Positions 13,339-20,824 of a DNA stretch of 20,869 nt are shown here, in pieces. Origin of the DNA: JALZAI01 sp038212215 (GTDB lineage: Bacteria; Actinomycetota; Actinomycetes; Mycobacteriales; Jatrophihabitantaceae); NCBI GenBank assembly GCA_038212215.1, contig JBBQUT010000052.1, positions 1-20,869 on the forward strand, written 5' to 3'. Under the pieces are notes generated by a model. The model saw nothing but the letters and a program-made list of their open reading frames with translations, was not told the origin of the DNA and did not search any database. Numbering within the stretch: the stretch's first letter is position 1; each line of letters opens with the position of its first letter. Position numbers and translations under genes: made by a program.

Positions 13339-14838
13339 TCAGGCCTGCGCGGCGCCCAGCTGGTGCGCGTCCTGCGGGACCGGTTCGGTACGGAACTCGA
13401 GCGCGTCGTCGGCGATTCTGCGCCGCCGGAGCATGGGAGCGTCACGGAAGTAGTCGTTGTGCACGAGCCACGGCCCGCTCGTCCCCTGCCGCGGCATCTG
13501 GTCGTCGCCGCGCCGCACGTACCCCGCGTTCAGGCTGCTCAGCACCGAACTCTTGCCCCGCACGCCGTCTCCGGCGCGTGCGACGACCTGCGTGTAGCCG
13601 TGCTCGTCCATATGGGTGAGCAGTCGGCACACGTACTCGGAGGCGATGTCGGCCTTCAGCGTCCACGACGCATTCGTGTAGCCGAACACCATGGCCGCAT
13701 TGGGCACGTTCTCGATCAGCACGGCCTTGTAGGTGACCAGGTTGGTGAGCCGAACAGGTTCCCCGTCGACGACCAGCTCGGCACCGCCGAACATCTGCAC
13801 GTCCAACCCGGTTGCGGACACGATGATGTCGGCTGCCAGTTCGGCTCCGGAGTGCAGCCGGATCCCGGTCTCGGTGAAGGTGTCGATCCGGTCAGTGACC
13901 ACCGACGCGCGTCCGGTACGAATCGCGGTGAACAGGTCGCCGTCGGGGACGACGCACAGCCGCTGGTCCCATGGGTCATAGCTCGGGTCGAAATGCCGCA
14001 CAAGCTCGGGTCCGCCGAGATGTTTGCGTGCGCCGGCAAGAAAAATCCGCCGGGCCGCTCGCGGCCAACGCTTCGCGAACCTGTACATCCCGCGCTGCAT
14101 CGCAATATTGCGCCAACGGGCGAGCTTGTAGACGACATCGTCCGGCAGCACCTTGCGCAAGCCCGCGGAGATCTTGTCCAGCGCCGGCAATGAGACGACG
14201 TAGCTGGGTGAGCGCTGCAGCATCGTGACGTGCGCTGCCGAGCCGGCCATCGCCGGGACGAGGGTGACGGCGGTCGCGCCGCTGCCGATGACGACCACCC
14301 GCTTGCCCGTATAGTCCAGGTCCTCGGGCCAGAATTGTGGATGGACGACGGGGCCGCCGAAGCGCTCCTGACCAGGGAATTCGGGCCGGTGCCCGGTGTC
14401 GTAGTTGTAGTAGCCGGTGGCGCCGACGAGGAAGGTGCAGGTGTACTGCTTCCGCTCGCCGTTCTGCTCGTCGAGCGTGTCGAGCGTCCACCGCCCGGAC
14501 GTGCTCGACCACGAGGCGCGCTGCACCTTGAGCCCGAAGCGGATGTGCTTGCGGACACCGTACTCGGCCGCGGTGTCCTCCAGATAGCCGCGGATCGACG
14601 GCCCGTCGGCCAGCACCCGGGTGTCGCTCCATGGCCGGAAGTTGAAGCCGAAGGTGAACATATCCGAGTCCGACCGCACGCCCGGGTAGCGAAACAGGTC
14701 CCACGTGCCACCGATCGCCTGGCGTCGCTCCAGGATCAGATACGTCCGCTGCGGATGCTCGCGCGTCAGCCGGCAGGCCGCGCCGATCCCGGACAGTCCG
14801 GCGCCCACGATCAGGACATCGACGTGCTCGACGCTCAT
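13339..14838 (-). CDS. EthA-like Baeyer-Villiger flavin monooxygenase
   Basis: A 499-residue FAD/NADPH monooxygenase that inserts oxygen next to ketones or oxidises sulfur. It has an FAD Rossmann motif GAGLSG (12-17), GGTWDLFRYPGVRSDSDM (43-60), the Baeyer-Villiger fingerprint F-x-G-x3-H-x3-W in FGGPVVHPQFW (160-170), and an NADPH Rossmann GSGATA (185-190). The sequence WPEDLDYTGK, then TLVPAMA and DPWDQRLCVVPDGDL, and later GYTNASWTLKAD, follow Mycobacterium tuberculosis EthA (the ethionamide activator) closely; length agrees too. ATG 14838 overlaps the GH3 stop as ATGA, so the two are translationally coupled. Substrate unknown; the glucosidase partner suggests a ketone aglycone released from a plant glycoside, which is inference. 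Confidence 0.93.
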   Translation of the reverse strand: MSVEHVDVLIVGAGLSGIGAACRLTREHPQRTYLILERRQAIGGTWDLFRYPGVRSDSDMFTFGFNFRPWSDTRVLADGPSIRGYLEDTAAEYGVRKHIRFGLKVQRASWSSTSGRWTLDTLDEQNGERKQYTCTFLVGATGYYNYDTGHRPEFPGQERFGGPVVHPQFWPEDLDYTGKRVVVIGSGATAVTLVPAMAGSAAHVTMLQRSPSYVVSLPALDKISAGLRKVLPDDVVYKLARWRNIAMQRGMYRFAKRWPRAARRIFLAGARKHLGGPELVRHFDPSYDPWDQRLCVVPDGDLFTAIRTGRASVVTDRIDTFTETGIRLHSGAELAADIIVSATGLDVQMFGGAELVVDGEPVRLTNLVTYKAVLIENVPNAAMVFGYTNASWTLKADIASEYVCRLLTHMDEHGYTQVVARAGDGVRGKSSVLSSLNAGYVRRGDDQMPRQGTSGPWLVHNDYFRDAPMLRRRRIADDALEFRTEPVPQDAHQLGAAQA

Positions 14839-17099
14839 CCGGGCGTCCTTCCAGCCTCGTCGGTCAGGGTCCGCACCACCTTAGGCGTGAAGCCAGAGCC
14901 CGGAAACGCGGCAAGAGTCGAGAGCGGGAAGTTGCCGATCATCTTCAGTTGCTCCGCGTGAGCGAGGATGCCGATCGGCCGGCCGTGCTCGTCGACGCCG
15001 ACCGCCGCGCGCACCCGCGCTGCGCCGTCCGGATCGGCGAGCCACTCGTGCAGCGTGGACATGCCGTCCAAGACAGTGCGCGGTGGCGTGGCGTCGATAT
15101 CGAACGTCGCATCGAGTCGGGTGTCGCGCGAGGACGCACCGACCCGCACGCTGAACCGGCCACCTTCGAGTACCCACTGCGAGTGGTGCGTGGACCAGTA
15201 GCAGAGATCGCGCGAGTCGAGTCGCACCTCGACCCGCTGCGTCTCGCCGGGTTGCAGGCTCACCTTGGTGAAAGCGCGCAACTCCTGCGGTGGACGGGCG
15301 ACGCTACAGTCGGGATCGCCGACATAGAACTGCACGACCTCGTGCCCGGCCCGATCACCGACATTGCTGACGGTGCAGGTGACGGTGACGGCGAGGTCCC
15401 CGCCATCGTGCGTGCCGGAGACCACGACGTCGAGATCGGCGTAGTCGAAGTGCGTGTAGGACAGCCCGTGCCCGAAGGGGTAGGCGACGTCGACGTCGGC
15501 GGCGTCGTAGCCCCGGTAGCCGACGAAGATTCCCTCGCCGTAGCGCACATGCCCGTCCTCGCCCGGAAAGTTCAGGTAGGACGGGTTGTCCTGCAGCCGC
15601 AGCGGGATAGTCTCCGCCAGCCGGCCGGACGGGTTCACTGCGCCGCCGAGCACGTCAGCGACCGCACCGCCCGCCGCCTGCCCACCGAGCCAGCACTCGA
15701 GGATCGCCGCCGCCCGCTCGCGCCATTGCGACACCAGGACCGCGGAGCCGTTGCTGAGCACGACGACGACCGGAGCGTCACCGCTGAGCAACCGCTCGAG
15801 CAGGGCGGTCTGGGCAGGCGGCAGATCCAGGTGCATGCGGTCGAAGCCCTCGGACTCAGCCGCCGACGGCAACCCGAGGAAGGCGAGCACCACGTCGGCG
15901 CCCGCCGCGGCTTCGACAGCTCGATCGCCTAGTTCGGTGTCGGCGTCGGACCCCTCGTCGAGGCCGAACCCCGGGGCGAAGTCGATGCTCGCCTGCGGCA
16001 AGCTCGCGCGCAGTTCCTCGAGCGGGACGTCCACCCGAGTGGGGTTGACCTGCGAGCTACCGGCGCCTTGATATCGCGGAGTGCGGGCGAATTCGCCGAC
16101 GACGCAGATCCGCAGACCGGCGCGATCGCGCAGCGGCAGCACATCGCGATCGTTCTTCAGCAGCACCATCCCCTGTGCCGCAGCGCGCCGCGCCAGCGCG
16201 TGATGGGAGTCGACGTCGAAGTCGGCGGGCTCACGTCCCCGCGCCCGCTGCACCAGTTGCAGCACCCGCGCGACCGCCTGGTCGAGCGTTGCGGTATCCA
16301 GTGCACCGGATTCGGCAGCGGCGACGATCGCGGCGTCGCTCACCCCGAGATTCGGCGGCATCTCCAGGTCCAAGCCAGCGCGCAGCGCGGCGACCCGGTC
16401 ATGCACCGCCCCCCAGTCCGACATCACCAGCCCGTCGTAGCCCCACTCACCCCGCAGCACGTCCGTGAGCAGCCACCGGCTCTGCGACGCGTGCACGCCG
16501 TTGATCCGGTTGTAGGAGCACATCACCGTCCACGGCCGGGCTGTCGTCACGACGTGCTCGAACGCGGACAGGTAGATCTCGCGCAGCGTCCGCTCGTCCA
16601 CGTCGGCGCTCACGCAGACCCGATCGGTTTCCTGGTTGTTGGCGGCAAAGTGCTTGACCGATGTCCCGACACCCTGCGATTGGACGCCGTCGACGAACGC
16701 GGCACCGAGCCGTCCGGACAGATGTGGATCCTCGGAGAGGTACTCGAAGTTCCGCCCGCACAGCGGCGAGCGCTTGATGTTAATGCCCGGGCCGAGGACG
16801 ACGGCGACGTCCTGTGCACGAGCCTCCATGCCGATCGCCGCGCCCACCTCGCGCGCCAGATCCACGTCCCACGTGGAGCCGAGCGTCGCCGCGGGGGGAA
16901 AGCACGTAGCGGGCAGGCTGTTGGAGAAGGCGAGATGATCATCGTGCGCCGACTGTTTGCGCAGGCCGTGCGGGCCGTCGGCCACCGCGATCGACTCGAT
17001 GCCGGCGCGCTCGACCGCGGCGGTGTGCCAGAAGTCCGCGCCGAGGCACAGCGATGCCTTCTCGGTTGTTGTCAGCTCGGCAATGTCGTCGGTGGCCAT
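14835..17099 (-). CDS. Glycoside hydrolase family 3 beta-glucosidase
   Basis: A 754-residue cytosolic enzyme with no signal peptide, starting at ATG 17099 (MATDDIAELTTTEK); a TTG 12 codons upstream is less likely. The N-terminal barrel contains ADGPHGLR (40-47), NIKRSPLCGRNFEYLSEDP (107-125), KHFAANNQE (149-157) and GLVMSDWGA (223-231), with D228 the expected nucleophile. The second alpha/beta-sandwich domain begins near GMVLLKND and includes QGAGSSQVNP. A fibronectin-III-like domain begins near YPFGHGLSYTHFDY, the usual three-domain form of GH3 beta-glucosidases. It should cleave terminal beta-glucose from short or aryl/terpenyl glycosides taken into the cell. It overlaps the monooxygenase by 4 bp and follows the MDR gene closely. 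Confidence 0.93.
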   Translation of the reverse strand: MATDDIAELTTTEKASLCLGADFWHTAAVERAGIESIAVADGPHGLRKQSAHDDHLAFSNSLPATCFPPAATLGSTWDVDLAREVGAAIGMEARAQDVAVVLGPGINIKRSPLCGRNFEYLSEDPHLSGRLGAAFVDGVQSQGVGTSVKHFAANNQETDRVCVSADVDERTLREIYLSAFEHVVTTARPWTVMCSYNRINGVHASQSRWLLTDVLRGEWGYDGLVMSDWGAVHDRVAALRAGLDLEMPPNLGVSDAAIVAAAESGALDTATLDQAVARVLQLVQRARGREPADFDVDSHHALARRAAAQGMVLLKNDRDVLPLRDRAGLRICVVGEFARTPRYQGAGSSQVNPTRVDVPLEELRASLPQASIDFAPGFGLDEGSDADTELGDRAVEAAAGADVVLAFLGLPSAAESEGFDRMHLDLPPAQTALLERLLSGDAPVVVVLSNGSAVLVSQWRERAAAILECWLGGQAAGGAVADVLGGAVNPSGRLAETIPLRLQDNPSYLNFPGEDGHVRYGEGIFVGYRGYDAADVDVAYPFGHGLSYTHFDYADLDVVVSGTHDGGDLAVTVTCTVSNVGDRAGHEVVQFYVGDPDCSVARPPQELRAFTKVSLQPGETQRVEVRLDSRDLCYWSTHHSQWVLEGGRFSVRVGASSRDTRLDATFDIDATPPRTVLDGMSTLHEWLADPDGAARVRAAVGVDEHGRPIGILAHAEQLKMIGNFPLSTLAAFPGSGFTPKVVRTLTDEAGRTPG

Positions 17100-17173
17100 G
17101 TGCAAATTGTTGCGGGGACGGATTTCGCAGTTCAACCCGCCCCGGCCACATCGATCAGCACCTTGCCGACAAT

Positions 17174-18160
17174 CTAGTTCTCCACGGCCGCGTGAGCCGC
17201 GGCCGCCTGCTCCAGTGGAAAGTGGTGTACCGGCAGGCCCGCCTCGCGTCCGACCCGGGCGGCGCCGTCCAGCACTGCCGCGGCCACGTCCTCGAGCGCA
17301 CGTCCCTTCGCTGGCGCGGGCGCCGTGTAGAGCAGCACAAACTGCCAGCGCGCGTTGGTCATCATCGACGCCCGGACCGGCAGCGTGACCTCGTCACCGC
17401 CGTCGTTGGCGTACATCGCCACTGAACCGTGGTTAGCGATCAGCTGTGCGTCCAGCGCGGCATTCGCCTTCGGTGCCACCTCCACGATCGAGTGGACGCC
17501 GTGGGGGGCGATGCGCCGGACCTCGGCGACGACGTCCTGCTCGCGGTAGTTCACGACATGATCGGCGCCGGCGGCCGCCGCCAGCAGCGCCTTCTCGGCG
17601 TTGCTGACGGTGCTGACGATGGTTGCATCCGACCAGCGGGCGAGCTGGATGGCGGCGTTGCCGACCGCACCGGCCCCGCCAGCGACCAGCACAACCCGCC
17701 CTTGCAACGCGCCGGGGCCGAGCCGGGTGGGGCCGTCCTCGGCGACGGTGAGGCACCGGTGCGCGGTGATGAACGGAACGCCTAGGGCCGCACCGAGATC
17801 GAATGACGCGCTGTCCGGCAGGGTTACGAGGTGCTTGACAGCGACGATCGCGTACTCCTGCGCCGTGCCCTCCGGCCGCTGGTACGCGGCTTCCCAGATC
17901 CATACCCGCAGCCCCGCCAGCGCGGCTTGCACGCCGGGGCCGACAGCGTCAACGACCCCGGACCCGTCCTGGTTGGGCACCTGGGCGGGCTCGACCGGCG
18001 TACCCGGCTCGCTGCCGCGCCGCGATTTCCAGTCCGTCGGGTTGACGCCCGAACGGTGGATGCGCACGCGGACCTCGCCGGGCCCGGGCTCGCGCCTGTC
18101 CTTCTCGACCAGGGTGAGCACGTCCGGTTCGCCGGTGCGGGTGTAGGTGATGGCGCGCAT
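17174..18160 (-). CDS. MDR-family quinone oxidoreductase-like protein, ending early at a TAG
   Basis: A 328-residue zinc-free medium-chain dehydrogenase/reductase of the NADPH:quinone reductase type. It has a GroES-like N-terminal domain with GEVRVRIHRSGVNPTDWK (28-45), then a Rossmann domain with AGGAGAVGNAAIQLA (160-174). ATG 18160 fits the family start (MRAITYTRTGEPDVL); upstream codons to 18211 are extra. The protein stops at TAG 17176-17174 after AAAAHAAVEN. The next 13 codons in the same frame read IVGKVLIDVAGAG and end in TGA at 17134-17132. GKVLIDV is the normal last strand of this family, so the TAG is probably a nonsense mutation or a base error removing 14 residues. Confidence 0.88.
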   Translation of the reverse strand: MRAITYTRTGEPDVLTLVEKDRREPGPGEVRVRIHRSGVNPTDWKSRRGSEPGTPVEPAQVPNQDGSGVVDAVGPGVQAALAGLRVWIWEAAYQRPEGTAQEYAIVAVKHLVTLPDSASFDLGAALGVPFITAHRCLTVAEDGPTRLGPGALQGRVVLVAGGAGAVGNAAIQLARWSDATIVSTVSNAEKALLAAAAGADHVVNYREQDVVAEVRRIAPHGVHSIVEVAPKANAALDAQLIANHGSVAMYANDGGDEVTLPVRASMMTNARWQFVLLYTAPAPAKGRALEDVAAAVLDGAARVGREAGLPVHHFPLEQAAAAHAAVEN

Positions 18161-18214
18161 GCATCGACCGTACGAGGCTGTTGTGCTGCGGCCGACAGCG
18201 GGCGTTCGCAAGCG

Positions 18215-19030
18215 TCAGCCCAGGCGGATAGCCGCCAGCTGGGTTCCCTGCGCCACCAATCGACCCGCGCAATCCCAGACGTAGCACGTTTCGTCCACCA
18301 ACTGCCCGCTCACTAGTTGCGCCCGGTGCAGTACCCGGACGGGTCCTGGCGCCGGGAGCGCCCGCACGTACGCCGTGAGTTCCAGGGTCGGTACCCAGCC
18401 GGTCAGCTCGATGTCGAATGTCGCCGGCGGGAAAGCGTCGACGGCGTAAAGCAGCGAGACGGGGTCGAACGGCTCGGCGGCGGGCAGGCTGAGCCAGCCG
18501 CGCAGCAGGCCCGCGCCGCTCGGGCGCCCAGATGCGAAGCCGAGCGTGGCCGGGTCGATGCGAAGCTCGACCTGGTCCATGATGGCGATCGGCGTTCCCA
18601 TCGGATTGACCGACGGAATGCGGACCGCGTGCTCGTGCGCGCCAGTTCCGGGCTCGGGCAACCCGCAATCCCAGTACGGTTCGACGTCCGCGTCCAACAC
18701 GCTCGTGGTGATCAGAGCCTCGACGCAGGGACGCCCGTCCTGAGCCATCCACGCCCGCAGCTGGCTGGCCGATCGTCCGCCGCGCAGCACCTCGACGTTG
18801 ACCGTGACCGGTCCCGGTTCCGGGGAGCGGAGGTAGTGCGCGCTCGCCGCGATCACGTGGGGGTGCGTGTCGAGCGATACCGCCGCCTTGCCGAGCAACG
18901 CGAGCAGGTACCCACCGTTCGGCTTGCCGGCGATGGTCCACCGGTCACTGAGCTGCGCGGCGAAGCAACCGGGTGCCAGTTCGGTGAGCTCGGTAACGGT
19001 GGAAAACGGAATCGGCGACGCGGCGGACAT
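18215..19030 (-). CDS. Acyl-CoA thioesterase-like protein (double hotdog)
   Basis: A 271-residue protein from ATG 19030; a TTG four codons upstream (19042) is the alternative, and neither has a clear ribosome binding site. DRWTIAGKPNGGYLLALLGKAA near the N-terminus contains the N-GGY signature of actinobacterial TesB-like thioesterases. HYLRSPEPGPVTVNVEVLRGGRS is the strand pair of the first hotdog. The second hotdog runs from about residue 160, with FDIELTGWVPTLELTAYVRA and DETCYVWDCAGRLVAQGTQLA at the end. Such enzymes hydrolyse acyl-CoA to acid and CoA. First gene of the leftward series, 54 nt before the MDR gene, so it may share its transcript. Confidence 0.85.
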   Translation of the reverse strand: MSAASPIPFSTVTELTELAPGCFAAQLSDRWTIAGKPNGGYLLALLGKAAVSLDTHPHVIAASAHYLRSPEPGPVTVNVEVLRGGRSASQLRAWMAQDGRPCVEALITTSVLDADVEPYWDCGLPEPGTGAHEHAVRIPSVNPMGTPIAIMDQVELRIDPATLGFASGRPSGAGLLRGWLSLPAAEPFDPVSLLYAVDAFPPATFDIELTGWVPTLELTAYVRALPAPGPVRVLHRAQLVSGQLVDETCYVWDCAGRLVAQGTQLAAIRLG

Positions 19031-19282
19031 GCGTCGATTCAACCGTGCGCCCGCTCAAGTCCGTCGGTCGGCGGCCGAATGACCTGATGACGGCTATCGC
19101 CGAGGCAATCCGGGTAAGCATCGATCCGGCCATGCCTGGCGGTGCTGTTACAGAGCGTCCGGCCACCACTCGGCCGGCGGCGGCGGACCGAATCCGCGGC
19201 GTGGAAGGGACGTCGCGGCTTCGGGTGGTGCGGCGCTCGCGCCGTTGGATGAATGTGAAAATGATGGTTTCATGACCCGGAT

Positions 19283-19318
19283 AAACGCTGGGCCCAGGAC
19301 TCTCTGGGCCCGGTGTTT
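19283..19318. terminator. Bidirectional rho-independent-like terminator
   Basis: AAACGCTGGGCCCAG pairs with CTGGGCCCGGTGTTT around a 6-nt loop: 15 bp including two G-T pairs, with a perfect 8-bp GC core at 19290-19311. It lies 13 nt beyond the vapC stop on the minus strand and would end the vapBC transcript. Confidence 0.65.
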
Positions 19319-19331
19319 GCGGACGGTGCGA

Positions 19332-19760
19332 TCAGTTCGCGGTGGTGTCGTACGTGTTGACGCCGAGTCCTCGCCAAGCCTCGAGCAGCTCACGGTCACC
19401 GGACCCGGCGACCACGCCATCGCCGTTGACGATCTCCGCGCTCGCTGCATGCACTGCGTCGTAACCACGCAGCGCGAACTGCTGCGCCAGTTCGGCAGCT
19501 CGCTCGACCAGCGTTTGATCAATCTCGGCAATCTGCATCTGGGACCAGAGGCCGTCCAGTCCGCGAAGCGCTGAATTGTGCTCCCTCGGTGTCAGGCGCT
19601 CGAGCCTGCGCGCCTGGGCGAGTGCCGCCGCGACCTCGACGTAGCCGAGCCGACTCGACACCACGTCGTCGGCCTCATCCCACAATCGCCGGCAAGCGTC
19701 GGAGCTCGGCTCCTCGATCACGAGCGGCACCAAGGCAGAGGTGTCAAGGTAGACGATCAA
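19332..19760 (-). CDS. vapC: VapC-family PIN-domain ribonuclease toxin
   Basis: A 142-residue PIN protein. The four acidic metal-binding residues are in the expected places: D6 (VYLDTSALV), E42 (YVEVAAAL), D101 (GYDAVHAA) and D122 (GSGDREL). It should therefore be an active Mg/Mn-dependent endoribonuclease, usually aimed at tRNA or rRNA. The start codon is TTG at 19760, overlapping the antitoxin stop as TTGA, so toxin is made only when the antitoxin is translated. This order and overlap are standard for vapBC pairs. A strong terminator follows. Which RNA it cuts is not predictable from the sequence. Confidence 0.92.
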   Translation of the reverse strand: MIVYLDTSALVPLVIEEPSSDACRRLWDEADDVVSSRLGYVEVAAALAQARRLERLTPREHNSALRGLDGLWSQMQIAEIDQTLVERAAELAQQFALRGYDAVHAASAEIVNGDGVVAGSGDRELLEAWRGLGVNTYDTTAN

Positions 19761-20011
19761 CGGCGCTGGTCACCGATGAGGTCGCTCACCGTCGACCCGG
19801 TCTTGAGGGGCTTCGGAGCCGAGCGCTTCTTGGTGCCGGCCAACTCCACCCGCCCTTCGTCGATGAGGCGCTCCAGCGCGTTAGGTGCGTCCACCGGGAC
19901 GATGCGGGCCACCGGCCGACCATGATCCGTGATCGTCACAGTGTGGCCAGCGCGCACCTCGGCCAGATGACGACTCAACCCGTCGCGCAACTCGCGGACC
20001 CCGACGTTCAT
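19757..20011 (-). CDS. vapB: Phd/VapB-type antitoxin of the VapC pair
   Basis: An 84-residue protein starting at ATG 20011, with a perfect AAGGAGG (20026-20020) 8 nt upstream. MNVGVRELRDGLSRHLAEVRAGHTVTITDHGRPVARIVPV is the complete Phd/YefM-like DNA-binding N-terminal domain of the prevent-host-death family. The rest is a basic, Pro/Lys-containing tail that should wrap and block VapC. The longer open frame up to 20596 is antisense shadow. The promoter region contains repeated TAGCCAC half-sites that the antitoxin probably binds for autoregulation. Confidence 0.9.
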   Translation of the reverse strand: MNVGVRELRDGLSRHLAEVRAGHTVTITDHGRPVARIVPVDAPNALERLIDEGRVELAGTKKRSAPKPLKTGSTVSDLIGDQRR

Positions 20012-20027
20012 TCTTTCGGCCTCCTTG

Positions 20028-20066
20028 TAGCCACTTCGATTGTACCGAATATAGCCACAGCGGCTA
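20028..20066 (-). promoter_or_regulatory. vapBC promoter and candidate antitoxin operator
   Basis: On the minus strand a TACAAT -10 box (20044-20039) lies 28 nt upstream of the vapB ATG. It is flanked by two direct copies of GTGGCTA (20034-20028 and 20058-20052). The distal copy is also part of an inverted repeat, TAGCC-5 nt-GGCTA (20066-20052). Half-sites flanking the -10 would let bound antitoxin block RNA polymerase. Confidence 0.5.
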
Positions 20067-20071
20067 CCGCT

Positions 20072-20188
20072 GACGCCCTCGAAGAGACGGGGCACCTGCT
20101 CCGGTCGCCCGCCAACGCCCGCCGCCTGCTCGAGAGCCTCGCCCAAGCCCAGCGCGGCGAACGCGAGGGACACCCGCTCGAACGCTGA
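20072..20188 (+). pseudogene. C-terminal remnant of a YefM-family antitoxin
   Basis: The frame ending at TGA 20186-20188 reads DALEETGHLLRSPANARRLL and on to HPLER, 38 residues. L-R-S-P-A-N-A-R-R-L-L is the hallmark of the C-terminal toxin-neutralising part of YefM antitoxins. A full YefM has about 50 further residues of DNA-binding domain; here the upstream DNA is instead the vapBC operator and the antisense of vapB. The nearest in-frame ATG (about 19966) would add unrelated residues and lacks a ribosome binding site. It lies 6 nt before the YoeB-type toxin, the normal spacing, so the 5' half of a yefM-yoeB pair has been lost. Confidence 0.7.
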
Positions 20189-20194
20189 CCGGAC

Positions 20195-20452
20195 ATGCGT
20201 GTCGTCTTCACCCCGCACGGCTGGGCCGACTACACCCACTGGCTGACCGCCGACCGCAACAACGTCAAACGCATCAATCGACTCATCGACGCCGCACTTC
20301 GCGACCCGTTCACTGCCATAGGCAAACCCGAACAACTCCGCGACGCCCTCACCGGCGCCTGGTCGCGCCGCATCACCGAGGAACACCGCCTCGTCTACCT
20401 CGTCGACGGTGATGACCTCGTGATTCTCCAAGCTCGGTACCGCTACGGCTAA
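20195..20452 (+). CDS. YoeB-type mRNA interferase toxin with an altered active site
   Basis: An 85-residue protein of the same length as Escherichia coli YoeB (84). It aligns without gaps: E46 (GKPEQLRDALTGAWSRRI) and R65 (EEHRLVYLV) match the catalytic residues, and Y84 is kept. The terminal ARYRYG has Arg at position 83, where the family has His (RYHY), encoded by CGC at 20441-20443. YoeB acts on ribosomes, cutting mRNA in the A site, and E46/R65/H83 are part of its catalytic set, so this copy is probably weakened. Its cognate antitoxin is present only as a C-terminal fragment. The dedicated promoter has been lost with the yefM 5' half, so expression is uncertain. Confidence 0.88.
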   Translation: MRVVFTPHGWADYTHWLTADRNNVKRINRLIDAALRDPFTAIGKPEQLRDALTGAWSRRITEEHRLVYLVDGDDLVILQARYRYG

Positions 20453-20641
20453 CGTCGGACGACGGGGCATACCCCGGACATACCGTGCAACGACCGGGGC
20501 CGCAGAGTTGCCCGGACTGCCATGCCGGGCCGAAGCGCCCTCAAGGCGCACGTTCTGCCGCGCTGAGGCGACGTTCGGCTTGACCGCATCGAGCACGGCG
20601 ACCTGCAGGCCTGGTGGCGGATATGGCGAAGGACGGAATGT

Positions 20642-20824
20642 CTAGCGCCACTGTGCGCAAGAACCACGGACCGCTCCGCTCGATCCTGCAGCGTGCCGTC
20701 CGCGAGAAGCGGATTCGACGGCGCTCAAGGCGAACGCGGTGAACACGCGGTGCGGCGCGGCGGCGTAGGTGCGGTCGATGACGAAGGTGTCGTGCGAGAC
20801 GGTGCGGGTTGCGGTGCTGGTCAT
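20642..20824 (-). pseudogene. SRPBCC (AHSA1-like) gene truncated after its N-terminus
   Basis: ATG 20824 has AAGGA 7 nt upstream. DTFVIDRTYAAAPHRVFTAF (residues 12-31) is the first strand and helix of SRPBCC/AHSA1-type ligand-binding proteins, which are normally about 150 residues long. After residue 32 the sequence no longer follows the family: the usual D-P-x-x-x-x-x-W-F region is absent, and the frame ends at residue 60. No frame between 20457 and 20730 gives the missing part, so this is a deletion or rearrangement junction near 20727 rather than a simple frameshift. Confidence 0.65.

Noticed and set aside
12706..14193. 495-codon plus-strand frame spanning the ACAD-like/monooxygenase junction
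   Set aside because: It crosses two well-supported minus-strand genes and the palindromic repeat, with no domain of its own.
19256..19272. TGAAA-7 nt-TTTCA inverted repeat between the thioesterase gene and the vapBC terminator
   Set aside because: Short arms, AT-rich, and not clearly placed relative to any promoter; likely chance.
20012..20596. N-terminal extension of vapB to an ATG at 20596
   Set aside because: The extension is antisense to the YoeB-type toxin and yefM remnant, while AAGGAGG at ideal spacing marks ATG 20011.
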